DNA from: Motilibacter deserti
GTDB taxonomy: Bacteria > Actinomycetota > Actinomycetes > Motilibacterales > Motilibacteraceae
NCBI RefSeq assembly: GCF_011250635.1
Contig: NZ_JAANNP010000001.1
Span: 207,443 to 271,442 of the forward strand
Direction of reading: 5' to 3'
DNA length: 64,000 bases
The notes under the pieces were generated by a model. It was not told the origin of the DNA and ran no database searches. It saw only the letters and a list, made by a program, of their open reading frames with translations. How positions within the stretch are numbered: position 1 is the stretch's first letter; every line of letters begins with the position of its first letter. Shown piece after piece: positions 57,640-64,000 of the stretch. Both the position numbers and the translations under genes were made by a program.

Positions 57640-58635
57640 ATGGACAAGCGCACGCTCGGCACCACCGGCCCCCAGGTCAGCTCGATCGGGCTGGGACTGA
57701 TGGGCATGTCGGGGATGTACGGCCCGGCGGACGAGCAGGAAGGCGTGGCCACCGTCCACTCCGCGCTCGACGCGGGCATCACCCTGCTCGACACCGGCGA
57801 CTTCTACGGCATGGGCCACAACGAGCTGCTGCTGCACGACGCGTTGAAGGGGCGCCGCCGCGAGGATGTCGTCATCAGTGTGAAGTTCGGCGCTCAGCGC
57901 GACTACGACGGCAACTGGCTCGGGTACGACGCCAGCCCCGCCGCGGTCAAGACCGCCCTCGCCTACACCCTGCGGCGGCTGCGCACCGACTACGTCGACG
58001 TCTACCGCCCGGCGCGGCTCGACCGGGGGGTGCCGATCGAGGAGACCGTCGGGGCGATCAAGGACATGGTCGACGCCGGCCACGTCAGGCACATCGGGCT
58101 CTCCGAGGTCGGCGCGGAGACGCTGCGCAAGGCGGCGGCAGTGCACCCGATCGCCGATCTGCAGATCGAGTACTCGCTTCTCTCCCGCGGGATCGAGGCC
58201 GAGATCCTGCCGACGGCGCGGGAGCTCGGCATCGGCATCACGGCGTACGGCGTGCTGTCGCGCGGCCTGCTCAGCGGCTCCTGGGACCCGTCGCGCGCCC
58301 TGTCCCAGGGCGACTTCCGGGCGCACAGCCCGCGCTTCCAGGGCGAGAACCTGCAGCAGAACCTCACCCTGGTCGACGCCCTGCGCAAGGTCGCCGCCGA
58401 GCGCGGCGCGACACCCGCGCAGGTCGCCATCGCGTGGGTCGCCGGTCAGGGCGAGGACATCGTGCCGCTGGTCGGGGCGCGTACGCGCGAACGGCTCACG
58501 GAGGCGCTCGCGGCCGCTGACCTGAAGCTCAGTTCGGCGGACCTGGCGGCCATCGCCGAGGCGGTGCCTGCCGACGCCGTCGCCGGTGACCGCTACCCCG
58601 CGCACTCGATGCGCGACCTGGACAGCGAGCGCTGA
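57640..58635 (+). CDS. Aldo/keto reductase
   Basis: 331 residues. NADPH-dependent TIM-barrel reductase: VSSIGLGLMGMSGMYGPAD, catalytic Asp/Tyr in LLDTGDFYGMGHNE, Lys in VISVKFGAQ, and the cofactor-binding LVGARTRERLTEAL. In the segment normally carrying the catalytic His (DVYxxHR) the sequence is YRPARLD, so the conserved His is replaced by Pro/Ala; compare IDVYQPARVD-type relatives. It probably reduces an aldehyde or methylglyoxal-like compound, under control of the divergent XRE regulator. Confidence 0.92.
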   Translation: MDKRTLGTTGPQVSSIGLGLMGMSGMYGPADEQEGVATVHSALDAGITLLDTGDFYGMGHNELLLHDALKGRRREDVVISVKFGAQRDYDGNWLGYDASPAAVKTALAYTLRRLRTDYVDVYRPARLDRGVPIEETVGAIKDMVDAGHVRHIGLSEVGAETLRKAAAVHPIADLQIEYSLLSRGIEAEILPTARELGIGITAYGVLSRGLLSGSWDPSRALSQGDFRAHSPRFQGENLQQNLTLVDALRKVAAERGATPAQVAIAWVAGQGEDIVPLVGARTRERLTEALAAADLKLSSADLAAIAEAVPADAVAGDRYPAHSMRDLDSER

Positions 58636-58691
58636 CGCGGCTCCCTGCAGAATCCCGGCGTCGGCGGCGTGCGGCAGACGGGAGTCCGGGA

Positions 58692-59468
58692 GTGGGGCGC
58701 AGGGTCAGGGTCGGCATGGGCCAGCAGCTGGTGGTGCCGGGCGAGGTGGACGCGAACCTCGCCCGCGCCACCGAGATGATCACCGCCGCGGCCGGCAGGA
58801 GGTGCGACGTCGTCGTCCTGCCGGAGACGCTCGACGTCGGGTGGACGCACGGCCGGGCCGTCGAGCTGGCCCGTCCGGTGCCCGGCCCGACGACGGACAC
58901 CCTTTGCAGGGCCGCGGCGGCCCACGGCATCGTCGTCGCGGCCGGCGTCACCGAGCGTGCGGGCGGCCTCGTGCACAACACGGCAGTCCTCATCGACGCG
59001 GCCGGTGAGATCGTGCTGCGCCACCGGAAGATCAACGAGCTCGACTTCGCCCGCGAGGTGTACGCGACGGGCAGCTCGCTCGCCGTCGCCGACACCGCGA
59101 TCGGCCGCGTCGGCCTCGACGTGTGCGCCGACAACTCCGCGTCCTCGGTCGCCCTCGGCCACGCGCTCGGGCTCATGGGCGCGCGCATCCTGCTCTCACC
59201 GTCGGCCTGGGCGGTGCCTCCGGGCCATGACAACGTGCGCGACCCCTACGGCGAGGAGTGGGTCGTCCCCTACCGCGAGCTCGCCGTGCGCCACGGCATG
59301 CCGGTCGTGGGCGTCAGCAACGTGGGGCCCGTCGTCGGCGGCACCTGGGACGGGTGGAGCTGCATCGGCGCGTCGCTCGTCGTCGACCGTGACGGCGAGG
59401 TCGTCGCCCAGGCGCCGTACGGCGTGGACGCCGAGACGCTCCTGACGGTGGACCTCGCCGTCGGGTAG
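58692..59468 (+). CDS. Carbon-nitrogen hydrolase (nitrilase superfamily)
   Basis: 258 residues. The catalytic triad is visible: Glu45 in VVLPETLDVG, Lys113 in LRHRKINELD and Cys145 in GLDVCADN. It belongs to the amidase/carbamoylase side of the superfamily rather than true nitrilases; the substrate is unknown. GTG start, 56 nt after the aldo-keto reductase stop, so co-transcription is possible. A long inverted repeat lies just downstream. Confidence 0.9.
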   Translation: MGRRVRVGMGQQLVVPGEVDANLARATEMITAAAGRRCDVVVLPETLDVGWTHGRAVELARPVPGPTTDTLCRAAAAHGIVVAAGVTERAGGLVHNTAVLIDAAGEIVLRHRKINELDFAREVYATGSSLAVADTAIGRVGLDVCADNSASSVALGHALGLMGARILLSPSAWAVPPGHDNVRDPYGEEWVVPYRELAVRHGMPVVGVSNVGPVVGGTWDGWSCIGASLVVDRDGEVVAQAPYGVDAETLLTVDLAVG

Positions 59469-59504
59469 CCGACCTTGGTGCCCGCCGTCACATCGGAGCG
59501 CTCG

Positions 59505-59550
59505 GCTTCGGAGAGCGAGGAGCCACCTCTTCCGGCCGAGGCTCCGAAGC
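59505..59550. terminator. Hairpin between the convergent nitrilase and NYN genes
   Basis: GCTTCGGAG (59505-59513) and CTCCGAAGC (59542-59550) are perfect 9-nt arms; nested GGAGCC/GGCTCC-like segments can extend the fold. No U-tract. The rest of the 141-nt gap shows nothing else. Confidence 0.45.
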
Positions 59551-59609
59551 GCCTGGCCGAAGCACCATTCGCCGAACTCGGAAGCACGTTCCGATGATCA
59601 GGGATCCCC

Positions 59610-61016
59610 TCAGCCGCGGTCGAGCCGCTTGAGCAGCGCGGCGGAGGCGACGGGGCGCGCGCCGGAGCGGCGTACGCCCTCCGCCACCTCCTTGTCGCTG
59701 GAGACCACCACGACCGGGCGGCCCTCGGGCTCGTTCGCGACGAGCCGGCGGATGAGCTCGTCGGCGATCTCACCGGGCAGCGAGAAGAGCACGCGCACGT
59801 TGCGCGGCTTGGCGATGACGACGGGCACGTCGACCGCGGCCCCGTCGAAGCAGCAGGTGACCTCGGCCCCCGTGCGGGCGGCCAGTGACGCCAGCCCGTT
59901 GACGAGCCGCTCGCGTTGGTCCTGCAGCGAGAGGTTGCCGTAGCCGAGCTTCGTGACGTTGTAGCCGTCGACCACGAGGTGCACCCGCGGCAGGGCGAGC
60001 AGGTCGTCGAGCACGGCCGGGTCGTCCGCCGCCATGGCTCGGGCGCCGACCGACGAGACCGCCGACCCCGCCTCTCCCGCGGCGATGACGTCGGCGGGGC
60101 GCAGGTCCGTCGCGGGCAGGGCGAGCTCGCGGCGCAGGCCGGAGGCGGCGTCGGCCACCACGTCCAGCAGCAGCCGGACGCGCGCGTCGGCCAGCGCACG
60201 CCCCTCCTTGTTGACCCGGCGCGCGGTCTCGAGCTCGGCCTCGGCCTCGGCGAGCCGCTCGCGCAGCTTGCGCGCCTCGGACTCCGCGGCGCTCACGCGG
60301 GTCTGCGCGTCGGCCCGCACGGCGTCCGCCTGCTCCTGGGCGAGGTGCGCGCCCTCCTTCACCGACCGGGCGTCCTCGCGCGACTTGTGCAACCGACGAC
60401 GCAGGTCCGCCACCTCGGCCTTCACCGTCGCGAGCTCGGCGCGCAGCCGGTCGGCCTCCTCACGGGCCTGGGCCCGGGCCGCCGCCAGCTGGCCGGACAG
60501 GCGCTCGGCCTCCGCCGCCGCCTTGGACGCGTCGGCCTGGCGGACCGCGCGCAGCGCCTCCTCGGACGCGGCCGCGACCAGCCCCTGCCATCCGGGAGCG
60601 CGCAGGACGTACGCGACGGCCGCGACCTCGACCGGCTCCGCGGCGGCCGGGGGCCGGCCGGCGTCGACCGCAGCGGCGAGGTCGGCCCGCCGCTCGCGTA
60701 CGCGGGCGGCGACGCGGGAGCGGAACGGCTCGTCCGCCTCGAGCGCGGCGGCGAGCGCCGGCCCGGCGTGGCGGGCGCGCTTGCCCGCGGTGAAGCGGAG
60801 GAAGGGGCGCAACGACGCCGGTGCCTCGCCGGGCGCCAGCCCGGACAGCGTCTCGTCGGCGAGGGCGACGACCCGGGCGCGGACCGACTCGGGGAGCACG
60901 ACGGTCGCGGGCTCCGCGTCGTCGTCGCGCCGAGCGTCATCGGCGGGGACGGGGCCGACGGGCGGAGAGCCGTCCGCGGGCCGGTCGTCCGGGCCCGGGG
61001 ACGGAGCCGCCGTCAC
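59610..61016 (-). CDS. NYN (YacP-like) RNase-domain protein with long coiled coil
   Basis: 468 residues. An N-terminal helical domain (about 35-175) includes RPFLRFTAGKRARHAGPALA. A coiled coil of about 120 residues follows (SKAAAEAERLSGQLAAARAQ onwards). The C-terminal NYN/PIN-like nuclease domain carries VHLVVDGYNVTKLGYG, TCCFDGAAVDVPVV, FSLPGEIADELIRRLV and VVVSSDKEVAEGV, the four acidic patches of the fold. It is a probable RNase of RNA processing. The GTG overlaps the stop of the zinc-ribbon gene upstream by 4 nt, so the two may work together on RNA. Confidence 0.9.
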   Translation of the reverse strand: MTAAPSPGPDDRPADGSPPVGPVPADDARRDDDAEPATVVLPESVRARVVALADETLSGLAPGEAPASLRPFLRFTAGKRARHAGPALAAALEADEPFRSRVAARVRERRADLAAAVDAGRPPAAAEPVEVAAVAYVLRAPGWQGLVAAASEEALRAVRQADASKAAAEAERLSGQLAAARAQAREEADRLRAELATVKAEVADLRRRLHKSREDARSVKEGAHLAQEQADAVRADAQTRVSAAESEARKLRERLAEAEAELETARRVNKEGRALADARVRLLLDVVADAASGLRRELALPATDLRPADVIAAGEAGSAVSSVGARAMAADDPAVLDDLLALPRVHLVVDGYNVTKLGYGNLSLQDQRERLVNGLASLAARTGAEVTCCFDGAAVDVPVVIAKPRNVRVLFSLPGEIADELIRRLVANEPEGRPVVVVSSDKEVAEGVRRSGARPVASAALLKRLDRG

Positions 61017-61267
61017 GGCTCCTCGCTGCCCCCGCGGGGAACGACCTCGACGTCGTCGACGGAGTCGCACCAGCGGCAGCGGACCTGCTCGACCTGGTCC
61101 TCGTGCACCTCCACGGACTCGACCCGCGGCTTCCCCGGCAGGTCGAAGTGCCAGAACTCGGTGACCCGGCTGCGCCGCGTCACGTCGAACCGGGTGAGGT
61201 TGCCGCACCGTGCGCAGCGCCACCGGGACTCCGGCCCGGGCAGGGTGGGTTGCGAGGTCGAGGACAC
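61013..61267 (-). CDS. Small zinc-ribbon protein
   Basis: 84 residues from a leaderless GTG (minus-strand TACGCT ends 6 nt upstream, at plus positions 61274-61279). Two Cys pairs form a zinc ribbon: RCARCGNLTRFD and VRCRWCDSVDD. A conserved-looking middle (VTEFWHFDLPGKPRVESVEV) links them. It is translationally coupled to the NYN protein. A role in binding RNA or the nuclease is likely but not shown. Confidence 0.85.
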   Translation of the reverse strand: MSSTSQPTLPGPESRWRCARCGNLTRFDVTRRSRVTEFWHFDLPGKPRVESVEVHEDQVEQVRCRWCDSVDDVEVVPRGGSEEP

Positions 61268-61412
61268 GGGGCGAGCGTACGGCCCAGGGCAGCGGTGGAG
61301 TGCACGCTCCACCAGGTCCGCCCGTCGCACGGCGTGCACCGCCCGTTCATCCCCCGCTCGCGTCGGCGCGCCGCAGCAGGGTTGTCAGTGGCTGCGCCTA
61401 CGGTCCCCGGCC

Positions 61413-63203
61413 ATGACCGCTCCATCCGTCTCCCCGCCGGGCGTCGCGCTCCAAGGCACCTTCGACGAGCTCGGCACGCCGTTGCGGGAGACGACGTTCG
61501 TCGTGGTCGACCTGGAGACGACGGGCGGCTCGCCCGCGGCCGGCAGCAGGATCACCGAGATCGGCGCGGTCAAGGTGCGCGGCGGCCAACGGCTCGGCGA
61601 GTTCCAGTCGCTCGTCGACCCGCAGTGCCCCGTGCCGCCCTTCGTCGCGGTCCTGACCGGCATCACCGACGCGATGCTCTTCGGGGCGCCGCGCATCGAG
61701 ACCGTGCTGCCGGCCTTCCTCGAGTGGTGCGGGCCGGACGCCGTTCTCGTGGCGCACAACGCGCCGTTCGACACCGGCTTCCTGAAGTTCGCCGCCGACG
61801 AGGCGCGCATCCCCTGGCCCTCGTACGCCGTGGTGGACACCGCGCGGCTCGCCCGCCAGCTGGTGTCCAAGGACGAGTCGCCCAACTGCAAGCTCTCCTC
61901 CCTCGCCCGCGTCTTCGGCGCGACGACGACGCCGAACCACCGCGCCCTCGAGGACGCCCGGGCCACGGTGGACGTCCTGCACGGCCTGCTCGAGCGCCTC
62001 GGTGGCATCGGCGTGCACAGCCTGGAGGAGCTGTCGACCTTCACCTCCCGGGTCACGCCGCAGCAGCGTCGCAAGCGCTACCTCGCCGACGCGCTGCCTT
62101 CCGCGCCCGGCGTCTACGTCTTCCGCGACGCGAAGGGCCGCGCGCTCTACGTGGGTACGTCGAAGGACCTGCGCTCCCGCGTCCGCACCTACTTCACCGC
62201 CTCCGAGCCACGCCGGCGGATGGCGGAGATGGTCGGGCTCGCCGAGAAGGTCGACGCGATCGTGTGCGCCACGTCGCTCGAGGCGCAGGTCCGCGAGCTG
62301 CGGCTGATCGCCGAGCTGCGCCCCCGCTACAACCGGCGGTCGAAGTTCCCCGAGCGCGCGGTGTGGCTGAAGCTCACGGACGAGGCCTTTCCCCGGCTGT
62401 CGATCGTCCGGCAGGTGCGCGACGACGGCGGCTCCTACCTCGGGCCCTTCGCCTCGAGCCGGACCGCGGAGCGCGCCCGCGACGCCGTGCACCAGGCGTT
62501 CCCGATCCGGCAGTGCACCGCGCGCCTGTCCCCGCGCAAGGCCTCTCCAGCGTGCGCGCTCGCGGAGATGGGCCGTTGCGGCGCGCCGTGCGACGGGCGG
62601 CAGAGCGTCGAGGACTACGCGGTCCACGCGGAGGCGGTCCGGTCGGCCTTCGCGGCCGACGCCCGCGGGCTCGCCGCCGTCCTCGAGCTGCGCATCGAGA
62701 AGCTCGCCGCCCAGGAGCGCTTCGAGGAGGCGGCCGCAGCCCGTGACCGGGTCGCGGCCTTCGTCCGTGGGGCTGCGCGCACGCAGCGGCTGGCCGCGCT
62801 CACCGGGTGCGGCCTCGTGGTGGCCGCCCGCCCGCGCACCGCGGGCGGCTGGGACCTCGCGGCCGTACGCAACGGCCGCCTCGTGGGCTCCTGCGCCGTG
62901 CCGCGGCAGGAGCACCCGGCGCCGCACATCGAGGCCATGCTCGCCACCGCCGAGACCGTCACCCCCGGCCCCGGGCCTCTGCCGTGCGCGCTCGCCGAGG
63001 AGGTCGAGCGGGTCCTGGACTGGCTCGAGCTGCCCGGCACGCGCCTGGTCGAGCTGGACGGGGTGTGGGCCAGCCCCGCGTACGGCGCCGGCGGCCTGCG
63101 CGGCCGCTACGAGGTGGGCGACGGCGACGTCGTGCCGTTCGCGGACAAGCGCGGCCTGCGCCCCGGCACTCACCCGGCCGCGACGTGGGGCGCGGCGGGA
63201 TGA
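61413..63203 (+). CDS. DEDDh exonuclease fused to UvrC-like GIY-YIG nuclease
   Basis: 596 residues. Residues about 25-200 form a DnaQ-type 3'-5' exonuclease (FVVVDLETTGGSPAAGSRIT, VAHNAPFDTGFL, NHRALEDARAT). Residues about 225-310 form a UvrC-like GIY-YIG domain (SAPGVYVFRDAKGRALYVGT). A Cys cluster (PACALAEMGRCGAPCDG) and a UVR motif (KLAAQERFEEAAAARDRV) follow. The UvrC C-terminal RNase-H-like nuclease is absent. The fusion matches Mycobacterium Rv2191-like proteins and suggests a DNA-repair nuclease distinct from UvrC. A -10-like TACGGT (61399-61404) ends 8 nt before the ATG. Confidence 0.93.
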   Translation: MTAPSVSPPGVALQGTFDELGTPLRETTFVVVDLETTGGSPAAGSRITEIGAVKVRGGQRLGEFQSLVDPQCPVPPFVAVLTGITDAMLFGAPRIETVLPAFLEWCGPDAVLVAHNAPFDTGFLKFAADEARIPWPSYAVVDTARLARQLVSKDESPNCKLSSLARVFGATTTPNHRALEDARATVDVLHGLLERLGGIGVHSLEELSTFTSRVTPQQRRKRYLADALPSAPGVYVFRDAKGRALYVGTSKDLRSRVRTYFTASEPRRRMAEMVGLAEKVDAIVCATSLEAQVRELRLIAELRPRYNRRSKFPERAVWLKLTDEAFPRLSIVRQVRDDGGSYLGPFASSRTAERARDAVHQAFPIRQCTARLSPRKASPACALAEMGRCGAPCDGRQSVEDYAVHAEAVRSAFAADARGLAAVLELRIEKLAAQERFEEAAAARDRVAAFVRGAARTQRLAALTGCGLVVAARPRTAGGWDLAAVRNGRLVGSCAVPRQEHPAPHIEAMLATAETVTPGPGPLPCALAEEVERVLDWLELPGTRLVELDGVWASPAYGAGGLRGRYEVGDGDVVPFADKRGLRPGTHPAATWGAAG

Positions 63204-63249
63204 GGATCTAGGCTCCGCTGCGTCGGCTCTGGCTCGAGGAGGCTCTTCG

Positions 63250-63537
63250 GTGATCACCGCGATCGTGCTCGTGCAGACGGAGGTCGACCGGATCCCGGAG
63301 GTCGCCGCCCGCATCGCCGACCTCGAGGGGGTCAGCGAGGTCTACTCGGTCACCGGCGACGTCGACCTCATCGCGCTCGTCCGCGTGCGCCAGCACGACG
63401 AGCTGGCCGCGGTCATCGCCGACCGGCTCAACAAGGTCGAGGGCGTCGTGCACACCGAGACCCACATCGCGTTCCGGGCGTACTCCAAGCACGACCTGGA
63501 GGCGGCCTTCGCGCTGGGGGTCGAGGACCCCGACTGA
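63250..63537 (+). CDS. Stand-alone Lrp/AsnC ligand-binding (RAM) domain protein
   Basis: 95 residues, the RAM (alpha/beta ferredoxin-like) domain without a DNA-binding part: AIVLVQTEVDRIPEVAARIA, VYSVTGDVDLIALVRVR, RLNKVEGVVHTETHIAFRAY. In Lrp proteins this domain binds amino acids and forms octamers. Stand-alone copies are common in actinobacteria; function uncertain. GTG start; followed by noncoding tandem repeats. Confidence 0.9.
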   Translation: MITAIVLVQTEVDRIPEVAARIADLEGVSEVYSVTGDVDLIALVRVRQHDELAAVIADRLNKVEGVVHTETHIAFRAYSKHDLEAAFALGVEDPD

Positions 63538-63585
63538 CGGGGCCGACCCCGAGCTGAGAGCGGGCACTGCCCCGCCGGGCGTCCC

Positions 63586-63838
63586 GTGCCCGCACTTCCC
63601 AGGTGCCCGCACTTCCCAGGTGCCCGCACCCTCCGTGTCCCGCATGTCCCGGGTGCCGCACGTGTGGGCTGCCCGCATGTCCTGGGTGCCCGCACGTCTC
63701 GGGCGCACGCACAGGCCCGTGCCCCGCGCCTCCTGGTGCCCGGATGTCCGCGTGCCCGCACCTCTCGGGTGCCCGCACAACCAGTGCCCGCGCCTCCCCG
63801 CTGCCCGCCTGTCCCCGTGCCCGCCCGTCGCGCCCCGG
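63586..63838. repeat. Degenerate ~17-nt tandem repeats (gtgcccgcacNtcccag)
   Basis: The first two units (63586-63602 and 63603-63619) are identical 17-mers. At least eight further degenerate units of the form gtgcccgcaNNtctcgg follow to about 63838. ORFs across this region on the minus strand are repeat artefacts (Gly/Arg/Cys-rich). No gene is supported between 63538 and 64000. Confidence 0.85.
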
Positions 63839-63882
63839 GGTCGGCAGATCGCCCGCCTGCCTGCACCTCCCGCCCGTTGTCC

Positions 63883-63916
63883 CCACTTTCCGCCCGCTGC
63901 AGCGGGCGGAAAGTGG
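63883..63916. repeat. Perfect 34-bp palindrome
   Basis: CCACTTTCCGCCCGCT, GC, AGCGGGCGGAAAGTGG is self-complementary over its whole length, centred at 63899/63900. Its right arm is the first unit of the following tandem repeats, so part of that array has been copied in inverse orientation. Confidence 0.85.
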
Positions 63917-64000
63917 AGTCAGCGGGCTGGAAGTGACGTCAGCGGGCGGGAAGTGACGTCAGCGGGCGGAACGAGGCCAGCGGGCGGAACGAGGCCAGCG
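63900..64000. repeat. 18-20-nt tandem repeats (cagcgggcggaa...), open at the window end
   Basis: Units starting cagcgggcgg repeat from 63900: three of 20 nt, two identical of 18 nt and a partial one. The array runs off the window. It differs from the 63586 array in unit and length, and no cas gene or spacer structure is present. Confidence 0.85.

Noticed and set aside
63208..63886. Minus-strand Gly/Arg/Cys-rich ORFs over the 63.6-kb repeats
   Set aside because: Their collagen-like periodicity comes directly from the 17-nt DNA repeat; no start signal or domain.
63586..64000. CRISPR array
   Set aside because: Units are directly adjacent without unique spacers, degenerate, and no cas gene is near.

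Overview
The window is chromosomal DNA from a very GC-rich actinobacterium (Actinomycetota). The evidence is the strong G/C third-position bias, the frequent GTG starts, the many 4-nt GTGA/ATGA gene overlaps, and the apparently leaderless genes with a TANNNT box 6-8 nt before the start codon. The gene content also fits: a PASTA-domain kinase next to an Rv2175c-type DNA-binding protein, a class II DAHP synthase, an ROK glucokinase, a SigE-family sigma factor and a DEDD-exonuclease/UvrC-like fusion. Carotenoid genes and a decayed chemoreceptor gene suggest a pigmented lineage with motile ancestry. I cannot name the genus. I found no tRNA, rRNA, insertion sequence, prophage or CRISPR array.

Layout. 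0-2.2 kb: end of a carotenoid cluster (crtI, crtB). 2.3-6.4 kb: ABC exporter with its own two-component system. 6.4-10.2 kb: a Rho-N-like protein, a Pro-rich surface protein and a diguanylate cyclase. 10.3-15.5 kb: cell-wall and signalling block (Rv2175c-like regulator, LysM/lytic transglycosylase behind a candidate MtrA site, PASTA kinase, endonuclease IV). 15.5-16.8 kb: type I DAHP synthase behind a leader peptide and attenuator. 16.9-18.7 kb: SigE-family sigma factor and membrane partner. 18.8-23.9 kb: assorted enzymes, including an SGNH esterase and an FeS photolyase. 24-27.4 kb: arginase-family protein, threonine aldolase and class II DAHP synthase. 27.5-30.7 kb: DUF1684 protein, MacS/MacR-like two-component pair and an acyltransferase. 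30.8-37.5 kb: a six-gene plus-strand run ending in a noncanonical Hsp70 cassette. 37.5-44.3 kb: glucose-6-phosphate dehydrogenase, glucokinase, SRPBCC protein and acyl-CoA ligase. 44.3-49 kb: secreted protease and esterase, then a chemoreceptor pseudogene. 49-54.8 kb: PAP2 phosphatase, mannosyltransferase-like GT4, methyltransferase and two membrane or secreted metallopeptidases. 54.8-63.5 kb: small proteins, an XRE regulator divergent from an aldo-keto reductase, a nitrilase, NYN and zinc-ribbon proteins, the exonuclease/GIY-YIG fusion and a Lrp-type RAM protein. 63.6-64 kb: noncoding tandem repeats running off the window.

The most unusual system is the cassette at 32.4-37.5 kb. A large zinc-ribbon, helix-rich protein of unknown function is followed by a GrpE-like protein, an Hsp70 with a short C-terminal lid, and a J-domain-like protein that has lost the HPD motif. 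It looks like a complete specialised chaperone machine with its probable client or scaffold. The second is the aroF leader: a 24-codon leaderless ORF with Phe-Phe-Ser-Tyr codons, two mutually exclusive hairpins and a perfect 11-bp terminator, a textbook layout for ribosome-mediated attenuation. A second, unrelated class of DAHP synthase lies about 9 kb away without such a leader, so entry into the shikimate pathway seems to be controlled in two different ways.
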